Below, in pieces: positions 19,601-30,400 of a DNA stretch of 64,000 nt (its first letter is position 1; every line of letters begins with the position of its first letter). Position numbers and translations under genes: made by a program. This DNA comes from Balanoglossus misakiensis (Eukaryota; Hemichordata): assembly GCA_040954595.2 (NCBI GenBank), contig CM082576.2, positions 11,346,001-11,410,000 of the forward strand, read 5' to 3'. Under the pieces are notes generated by a model that saw only the letters and a list, made by a program, of their open reading frames with translations, did not search any database and was not told the origin of the DNA.

Positions 19601-21383
19601 TTCATACATAGATACACAGATACATACATACATTAATTTATTTTTTTTATTTATTACTATAGTAGACATACTTTTACCACACTGTCTTTGTTCTTTTGCA
19701 GTATCGGAGGGAATGCCACCATATACGATGGTATAGTGACTCTACCAAGTAAGCACACATTATGAATACGAGATGACTCGTTTTTCTTACAAGTCGATAC
19801 GTTCATAAACACCACTTAACAGGATGCGGGCATTTGTAGTATTCAATGCCAGCGTGACACTGACAATTACCAAAATCACACAAGTGATTGGATTGGATTG
19901 GATTTTCAACATAAGCGGTTACAGAAAAGTTTACCTTACATGTTGTTTCAATTTCTATCATGCAGACATCCTGAAGACGTATAATCCCAATCTCAAAGGT
20001 TATTCGCTGGCCGCCGGGCCTGACTTTAGTCTGGAGCGCTCCAGCTTGAATGTTGCCGTTCCCGGGGCAAAGTCAGAGTAAGTTATGACAAATCACACGC
20101 TTTTACCAGATTTTTCTTCAATTCACAATGTGTTTGTATTTCTGAGGCGGTTCGATGTTCCACACAGAAAACCGTACTGTCGTTGATTGCTGGCGAAATC
20201 GCTGTAATATGACGTCATCTTTTCTCAGTGACATGCTCGTCCAGACGCAAGAGATGATCCACAGAATGAAGACTTGGGGTGAGGTCGATTGGTATAATGA
20301 CTGGAAGATGGTGACTCTGTTTATTGGCGGCAACGACCTGTGCGCCTGCAAAGAAGACCCCATCGGCCCCGATGAATATGCCTACAATATCAAACTGGCC
20401 TTAGATCTCATGCACAAAGAGGTACATTTACATGTAGACTGTAGTAATCGATGATTCAATTTTCCACTGTACCTGTCTACATGCATCATGGCGTGCGTTA
20501 GATTCATATTAACTGACTCTCTCATAACGGTACTTTCAATTCTTGTTTTGTAGATGCCAAGGACGTTTGTAAATCTAGTCCAGGTTGTACAGGTCACAGA
20601 ACTCAACCAGATGACGAGTACATTTTGCAACATAGCACACAAGTAAGACACTAAATATATCTGGCTGTCAGGTTCTATCATTACAATTACTATGCCGAGC
20701 CACGTTTAATCATGAAACCAGGAAAAAAGCAAATTTGTCAACACGTTGTCAACGATTGCGCAATAGTTCTGAAAAGATGCTTGGCAATAAGAACTTAAGC
20801 CGGATTTGCAATGGATGTATAAGAACGCTATACAGAAAGTTGGTAACTCCCAGTCACTTCTCACTTGTAGAATAGCATGCGAGTGTGCCAAAGAATTGTG
20901 GAACGAAGACTGGGAAGAGATCTACAACCTTACACAGGCATATTACGTACGTATATTAATGATTCTACCACTTTTATACACACAAAGTCTGATACCTGTT
21001 TCCAATTCATGTCCTTCAACAATCCAACACCAGATCTAGAGTCATATAAATGTTAATTACTTTCATGATGGTTTTCGTCGGTGTACTTCAGTGGGGCATG
21101 GATGTTCTAGCCCAAGTGCTACCGATCCTAACCCTACCACTGCATCAGTTACATCGACAAGGCGCCAGCTGATATGATCGTCTTCCCTCTCATCTTTCTT
21201 CTAGAGGGCGATAGATAATTTGATTCTCTACGGCCAGTACGATACCAGAGACGACTTCACTGTTGTCATTCAGCCATTTTTCGAGGAGAGTGAAATTAAG
21301 GAAAATGACGTATGTATTAAAATCGGATATTTACTATGCTTTGACCTCTCCTTTGGTGGTGGTGGTGGTGGTGGTGTTGGTGT

Positions 21384-21476
<93 letters not shown>

Positions 21477-24400
21477 CTACGACGGCATATATTTCATTCC
21501 AAATTATCCATCTTGTACCGCTATCGCAGCACATTTTTGTTGAATAGGTTTCACTTCGAAGGTGTGGAATATTCAATATTACAAACAAGATGTGACTAAC
21601 CCAGTGATCTTGGTTGTTTTTTGTTTATTTTCACAGCCCAATTTCCTGTCGCCTGACTGCTTTCACTTTAGCGAGTATGGCCACCAGGTTTCCGCAATGG
21701 AACTATGGAACAATTTGGTGAGAGAATGCTTTTTGCTTCGTTACTTTAATTAACTAGAGAAGAGATCCATTGCAGTGATTTGACTGTGGTAGAATGAAAT
21801 ATTTACACCACTTGATATTGCCGATGACTGGACGATAACTCAAGATCTAATTTTATTGACAGATCGAACCAGCTGGAGAAAAGAGAAAATCGTGGTCGTA
21901 TGATGACGTCATCGAATGCCCGGTAAGTTTATCGCCCTTTTATTATGTGGTTATTTTATCCGGATATGGTGAACATCAACCACCACGTGAAAAACTATTT
22001 CTTTCTTTGAGCTATTTCAGCGGAGAAATGTGAGGTAACGATTAACGGTAGTTTTCCTTTTGATTGTTCTGTAGACCAATGACTATTTCTATACGTACAT
22101 GAACACGCCGGGTTATGTTGCGCCGACCAGAGGACCAACGAGCCCGCAACCAACACAATTACCGACGGTGAGTTGAAAGTCTCGGGGACAGATTTTCAGA
22201 ATAATGGTAGTCTTCCAAACCTTAAATAATTTAATAGTTTGAAAAGAACGCTAATGTATGAAATGCCATTATTTTAACTTCACAGAGTCCGACACCAGCA
22301 CCAACGTATAATTTTACATGTCCGTACATTCCGCCATCGAATCAAATCCCGACATCAGGTGAGTGTCTTTTTTCCCTCGTCCAAATAACCGATTCCTTAC
22401 AATCACAACTGGCACTATAGAATTGGCACGTGGGGCGTAAAATAATTCTCAATATGTTCCCACTCCCAACAGTTCACGAACTGCGTCCTGGTGACGTGAA
22501 GGTCCTGGCTGCCCTCGGCGACTCAATCACTGTAAGACCATCAATGTATTTTCAAGATACTCTCAGTTTCCTTTGGTGACTCGTGAAAGGGAACATCCTT
22601 CAGCTCTCGAAAGTGATGACATGGTCAGAGTGAAAGTCGAGTAGTTTATACTCTGCATGAGCAACTATACAAATATATTGACTGTATCCCTTACCACATG
22701 TTCCACGGGACAAACGATGAATGACACGCGACAACTTTATGATAACTTTGGCTGTGAAAAGATGTACCCCTTTCTTTCGAAAAAGATGGGTCTTAGGTTT
22801 AATTCTTGTTCCTACGTACCATAAAATAATTCAATATTCCCGACAAACCTCGTTTACAAATTTCACAGGCAGGCTTCAATATATTATCAGAGACTTTCCG
22901 TGATTTAGGCCAACAGTTCAGAGGTTGGTCTTGGAGGTAAGCATTGCTTTGATATACGCCATCATTTTGTTTTCATCGTAGTGTTATCATGATGTTTGAC
23001 AGTTTGACATTTTGGAAACGTTTTGTTTGTGTTTAATTTGACAAGTTCTTGTTATTTTCACCATTTCCTCTTCAGTATCGGTGGGGAGGATTCCTACGAA
23101 GAAGGCACATTGACACTGACAAGTATGTATTCCAGTCACGTGACGTATCGGCTGTAGATTTATATGAAACAAATAATAAACAACGTCGAATGTCAAAATG
23201 ATAATGTTTATATTATATGATAATATTTAGTATATAAACGATTAAATTTATCGTTTGTTCATTTCAAAATAGACATCCTGCGAAATTACAATCAAGATAT
23301 TAAGGGTTATTCCCTCGGCACAGGGCCCCATACCAATTACACCATGTCAAGACTGAATGTGGCCATCGGAGGAGCAAGAGCACGGTTAGTGAATTTTAAG
23401 AAATTCTTCAAACATTTGTCAAAAAACCTAAAATAGAACTTTCCATGACTTCAGGTGATAAGTTTAAACATCAGTTTTATGGAAACAATTGAAACATTTT
23501 TTTATATCTTAGAGATTTAAAACTCAGAACAGGGTAGATTAATGATCTTTTATCACCTTCTATTTCTCGACTGACTATACGCACGGTAAAGTGAATGGCC
23601 TCAAACTTTTTTGGCAATAATGATAATTAACACTGCCTCTTGTAGACACATGCTGGCCCAGACCGAAGATATGATCGACCGCATGAAGACCTGGGATGAC
23701 GTTGATTTCGAAAACGACTGGAAAGTGGTGACTCTCTTCATCGGTGGTAACGATCTGTGTGCCTATGATCGAGACCGAGAAGGTTCCACTGCTGAGGTCT
23801 ATAAGGCAGAGATTAAGGAGGCCTTAGATCTTATGCACGCCGAGGTAAGCCCACCCTCTGATCTGTCTGTTGGTATTCTTGTGCCCATGCCACTGTGGAG
23901 CTCTAGGGTATATATTAAAAACGTCAGTGCACATGAATGCATGAATTCATATACTTTTCAACGTGAAAACAACAAATAAATAAATTAAAATCCCGTATCT
24001 CTGATTTTTTTTTTCAGATGCCAAGGACGTTCGTTAACCTTGTACAGGTTCTCTTGGTAACAGAAATCAATAAACTGGACGGATATTGTGATTATTTACA
24101 TTGGTAAGTTGATTAGAAATGTTTTACTGATTTAAGTATAGTATAGTTGATATTTGCCAGACTTCGTAAGTTTTGCCCAAAGCACGAATGCACAGTTCAC
24201 ATCTCGCCTTTGCGTTTCAGGCTAGCCTGTCGCCCAGCGAAGGCAAGATGGGACGAGAATTGGACACAAGTGTTAGACTTGGCCCACGAGTACCACGTAA
24301 GTGCAATTTCACCAGAACTTCCGTGCAGTTCACTTTAATACGAAGGCTTTGTTCCACGTTTTCACAATCTCACGATATGTCACGGGGATTCTTTTGATAG

Positions 24401-27400
24401 TTACAGTAAATACAGTAACCCTCTCCGTATATACGCACCAGTTTGTCAGCGAACGGCAAATTGAACTCGCTTGTGAAATTCCCCAATTGGGTGCCCAGGG
24501 GCGAATGATGTGAAATTGAAGTCGTGTGGTTGGGAATAAGGCGAAGCTTCACTGACTCGGCAGTAAAGGACATGCTTAGTATCCAACATGTATATATATG
24601 ATTGGAATACACACCACAAGGGAAGAACAGTACTGTTTCTGCAATGTATGACACTCATTCCTTCTTCACTCATAGCGTGCTCTGGAAGACTTGGTGTTGT
24701 ACGGTGACTACGACACCCGGGACGACTTCACGGTGGTCATACAGCCCTTCTTTGAAGAGACACACATCCCCTGGCTCGAGGTACGTGCTGCTTTTGATGA
24801 CCAATCATGTGGCGAGGCACTTTTTCCCCAGCGTGACCAACCAAGAAGAAATCTGTGATTGGCTAAATGTCAAATTTCCATGACAACACGCAGAGGGTGA
24901 CCGCATATGTCTTGATTTTTTTTCTCTTTAGGATGAACAAAAGTGGGACGACAGCCTGTTTTCGCCAGACTGTTTCCACTTCAGTGAAGAAGGACACCAA
25001 CTTTGTGCGATGAGTCTATGGAACAATATGGTGAGTAAACAGACACGTGGTTAGTGTTTGTTTGTGTGCATGTGTGTGTGTGTTAGAACAATCCCAATAC
25101 ATAGACACATCGACTCAAAACTTTCTCACAGAACTCCCCAACATGATTCAATAGTTATGCTACCAACATATAGTGGGTCAGTTTTTCTTAATATTTCCCA
25201 TTTAAAACGACAATTTTCTTTTCTTCAAGATCGAACCTGCGGGAGCGAAGCGGACGGCTTGGTTGCCCGAAGATGTCATTGAATGTCCGCCGGTGGTAAG
25301 TTGTTAGAATTCGCTCGCAGTAAACTCAATAAAATCGAAATAAGATCACAATCTAATATTCTTACTACGATGTCCGGAATCACATCTGTTGACATATCTG
25401 TCATCAGGATGCTGGTGATTTTAATAAAATATATATCTCATGTCTCTGTTTGCAGGATTTTGAGTACTTTTACACATACAAGAACACGCCTGGATATGTG
25501 ACACCAACCCGCGGACCAACAGAAGAACCTCCAACGGTGAGTAATGTCACGATAAATAATAACATGTATATTCAAATTTGGTTCATTCCGGCCGAAATCC
25601 ACTTTTGCGCTCACAGCAAAACAAATATGGCAACAGATTGCACCCGCCTCAGTTAGTTGTTTATTTGCAGCCATACCAATCTCAACGTATTGAAATTGTA
25701 CCTTTCACCTATACAAAACGATGCAAGAACTATTTTATATTTAATACCTGCATTCTATTTTACAGACCCCAGCGCGCCAGACTCCTGAACCTACCTACAA
25801 CTTTACATGCCCATACCTTCCGCCATCAAATCAAGTCCCCACATCAGGTGAGGCCTAATGTTCTTATTTTGTCCGCCCATTTAATCATACCACGAAACGT
25901 TTTACCACAGTTTCAATCGAACACACACACAAACGTGACATGACACTCTTATCTGTGTATTTCCATTTCCAACAGTTCATGAACTGCGTCCGGGTGACGT
26001 GAAAGTTCTGGCGGCACTTGGTGACTCAATCACGGTAGGTCTTCAGCTACTTAATCCCAAAGTGCCCAATGATAAGGGGAACTGTGGGAAAATTGTTTAC
26101 TTGACTAAATTCCATGCTCCTATACTGTGAACTATTACCCGTTGATTTGAATGAGCCTTTTGGCTTTTAAGCCTTTATCTATAATAGAGCAAGATCTGAA
26201 TAATACTGACGTGCGTTCTCTACCGACTTTACAGGCAGGCTTTAATATACTATCAGAGACTTTCCGTGAGTTGGGCGAACAGTTCAGAGGTTGGTCCTGG
26301 AGGTACGTCACCACTTCAGCATATCCTACCCCTTTGTAGTTCTTGTTGTTGAACCTCTATAAACCAGACACCTCAGCAAACAGAGGTCATTTGATGTCCG
26401 GATTAAATAGATGTTAACATTTGACAATTTCAATTTGGCGGGGTGTACATGCGTATATTCAGTCGTTAATTTTAGAAAATAATTATTTTCATTTTTTCAG
26501 TATTGGTGGAGAGGGTGTGTACGAGGAAGGCACGTTGACCCTGACAAGTATGTATTCAAAGTCACGTGACGTTACAATAATGTTACAATAATGGTCACGA
26601 TAGTACACCACAGCGAACAGTACTGTTAACCCAACGTTACACCATGCAGTGAGACCGATCTGAAATACAAAGTCACCAAAGTCGAAAATTATATATGAAC
26701 GAGCAAACGTTTGGTCTTTATAAAGATCTTTTCTTTTACTGCTGCTGACACGCTATTTCAAGTAATATAAGTACGTTCCATATTTCGCGTATGTTATAAG
26801 GTATTGTTTTTTTCTTTTGGCTATAGACATCCTGCGCAAGTACAATCCAGATGTCAAAGGTTATTCCATTGGTACGGGATCCCATACCAATTACAACATA
26901 TCCAGACTGAATGTGGCCGTAGGCGGAGCAAGAGCAAAGTTAGTGGATATAATGGAAATCTTGAAATATTTTCCAAAAAACCCAACTTTCCCAACTTCGA
27001 AGAATAATTAGGAAGCTTTATTCGAGCGTTTTATTCGAGTACGGCTATTGGAGAGGAGTCTATCCACGCCATTAATTGACAATTATCGTTGCAGGAATAT
27101 GCTGGAGCAAACAGAAGATATGATCGACCGCATGAAGACCTGGGATGGGGTGGATTGGGACAACGACTGGAAAGTAGTGACTCTTTTCATCGGTGGTAAC
27201 GATCTGTGTGCCTATGATCGAGACAGAGAGGGTTCTACTGCCGCGGTCTATCAGACAGAGATCAAGAAAGCTTTGGATCTTATGCACGCCGAGGTAAGGC
27301 CATCCTCTGGATGGCATTGTATTTAACTGTGGGCATTCTTGTGCTAATTATGTTATATTAGCTAGGGTATAATGTGGGATTTGCTATTGATGTATTTCCG

Positions 27401-30400
27401 AACTTTTCACAACTGCAACCAAGAATTTGTTGCTTAACATCACTTATCTCTGTTTTAATAGATGCCAAGGACGTTCGTTAACCTTGTGCAGGTCCTCTTG
27501 GTAACAGAAATCAATAAACTGGAAGGATATTGTGATCTCATTCATTTGTAAGTTGATTGTGTAGAATTAAATTGTGATTTATTTGATTTATTCGTTCGAA
27601 AAGACGTCCACTTGTCCTAACAAAATAGCCATTGAAAAATCGTTTTTTTTTCTCCTCTTTGCATTCCAGGGCAGCATGTCGCCCCGCGAAGGAGAGGTGG
27701 GACGAAAACTGGGAGGAAGTGTTAGACTTGACGCATGCGTATCACGTAAGTGAACCATCCACACGACCGAAAAGCGCCCAAAGCTAGGGTTTTAATGATC
27801 CAACGCCTAATCCTACTGGTGCAGACATGGTAGACTTGAAAGTATAGGAAAAGTCAACGCACTTGTAAATGTTGAACCAAACAACTTTTCGTAACGTTAG
27901 TGGTTCATTAGCATTCTGGGGAGACTATTTTCTCATGGAATTGTCATTTTTCACTGACACGTTTTGACATATGAACATTTCATTCCACCTGTAGCGTGCA
28001 CTGGAAGATCTCGTGCTTTATGGTGACTACGACACGCGAGATGATTTCACAGTGGTTATACAGCCTTTCTATGAAGAGACCTATATCCCCTGGCTGGAAG
28101 TACGTATGAAGACTTCTCTCCATCCTAACACTGAAGTACCGTCAGGGTACCATTAAAGACACGAAACCGTTAATTCTACGTTCATTTATTTTCAACGGCA
28201 TCTTCCTGGTGTGTTCCAAGAATGTATACATAACAAATGTTTATTGTTTTTTTTTATCTTTGCCAGGATGAGGGAAAGTGGGACGACAGCCTGTTTTCGC
28301 CGGACTGCTTTCACTTCAGCGAATACGGACATCAAATCAGCGCAATGAGTCTGTGGAACAACATGGTGAGAAAAAATGTTTTGTGCATGTGGGATTTGGT
28401 ACAACACTGACACACGGTCACTACCACTGGAGTGACCGTGGCTGACACACAGGGCATACTAGTATACAACGCCGTATTTTGCGCAGGCATTGTCCGCTCG
28501 CACGGGTCGTTGGCTCGACCACAGTCTCCCCAGCGGAGGGCAAGATGTTGGCAGGCGAAGATGATTTCCAGGCTACCAAAGTGAGATATTTGATTTAAAC
28601 GACAAAACCAGAACATGCGCGCGCGTAATTTAACTTCTTGTGTTTCCATTTTACGTTTGCCTCTTTAAAGATCGAACCTGTGGGAGAGAAGCGCACGGGT
28701 TGGGTACCAGAAGATGTCGTAGAATGCCCACCGGAGGTAAGCTGATACCAGCTGCAGAAGTTAACATTATGTTCGTATAGTGACATGACTGCAAACATAG
28801 TGTTCTCTTATTTGTGTACACATATATAGTCCAATGCAGAATACCATTGACATATTGATTGCTGTGTTGATAAGTACTCGTTAATCGGTTAATAACCAAC
28901 GGAAAGGAAGGATGGACTGTGATAATAATGCCAACTTTTAATGCATAAAACTTCACGTCTCCGTTACAGGATTTTGAGTATTTCTACACTTACATGAACA
29001 CTCCTGGATATGTGATACCAACCAGAGGACCAACGACGCTGCCTCCCTCTGTAAGTACATTCTACATGTAGGTTAGAAAAAAAGCGTCAAAGTAACATTA
29101 CATGCCATCTTATAGTTTTTTGAAGAAATAAACCAAACGTGCGTACATTTTAACGGCTCGAATGCCTGTCGATTAAAGTGTGCATGCCATTTGTTGTGGA
29201 AGTTACTTGTTTTCCTGTCAAATCTCCGTAATGGGGTTATTTCCATGTTTTCGGTTGCGAAAACTTTGAGCGACTGGCGAAATTTGCCACTTTTCACGGG
29301 GCAAAATGTACAGGACATGACGATGGAACAGAATACCGTTCGCGATGTTGTGTTTGGCTTGAAATACTGCACTTGTAAGTGTCACTGAGTACCGTACGTT
29401 TATCTGTCACTAGACCGAGGAACCAACACAACCTTACAAGTTTGCATGCGAAATTACAGCACCTTCCAATGAAATTCCTACTTCAGGTGAGTGGTCACAT
29501 TTTGACTGTGGATATTGGTTCGGCGTGAAGACACTTTGAAGTTAGACATTATGCAAATGTATAGTCCGAATCTGAAAATATCAACAATAAACATTTTTTC
29601 TCTGACTTTGTTTGTCTTGATTTTAGCTCACAAACTTCGTCCAGCTGATGTAAAGGTTATAGCCGCCCTCGGGGATTCCATCACGGTGAGAATTTTCTCC
29701 CAAAATTATTTATATTAAAATAATTATTCATTTGCAACATCATTTAAATTAAAAACTTTACCCAAAACGATCACAGTGTAGAAAGTCTCTTACCACCCGA
29801 ATTCGATACTTACCACAGAACTTTCATTCAATGTCATCTGACTTTTTCAGGCTGCGAACGGCGCAGGCGCAGACAATTTATTACAAGTTGCTATCCAGTA
29901 CCGAGGTTTGTCATACAGGTAAGAGACGGCTGTTTTTTCACTGACCTCGACGCTGTTGCCATGGAAACATATCATGGTCCAGCAGAGAATGATTATTTTC
30001 TCCGGGTATATTATGGAGACAGAAAATAAAACATTACACGGCAAAAATAGGACAGGTGAAGAGTAGGGTAAAGGGTTGTAAAGGATGATGGCTGAACATT
30101 TTTCGGATGATTCGATTATCGGTACGATTATATCTACTTACTTTCAGCATTGGTGGAGACGAAACCCTGAATGATGGTGTTCTGACGTTATCAAGTAAGT
30201 CAAATTCACCATGTATTGCCTGCATCTATCATACAGCATATCCATTCCATGTCGAGATTTAAGAGAATGTCTACCAAATGTTTAAAAAAAATACCACACC
30301 GATCTCTCTTCAGATGTACTGCGCATGTACAACCCAGATTTGAAGGGATACTCGACAGACACCGGTCCCGACTCGAACCTTGAAAATTCAAAACTGAATG

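Noticed and set aside
21220-21543. ORF joining a lipase exon to poly-Gly and poly-Asp
   Set aside because: A good GTATGT donor ends the exon at 21309, and all paralogous domains splice there; the poly-Asp is a GAT microsatellite in the intron.
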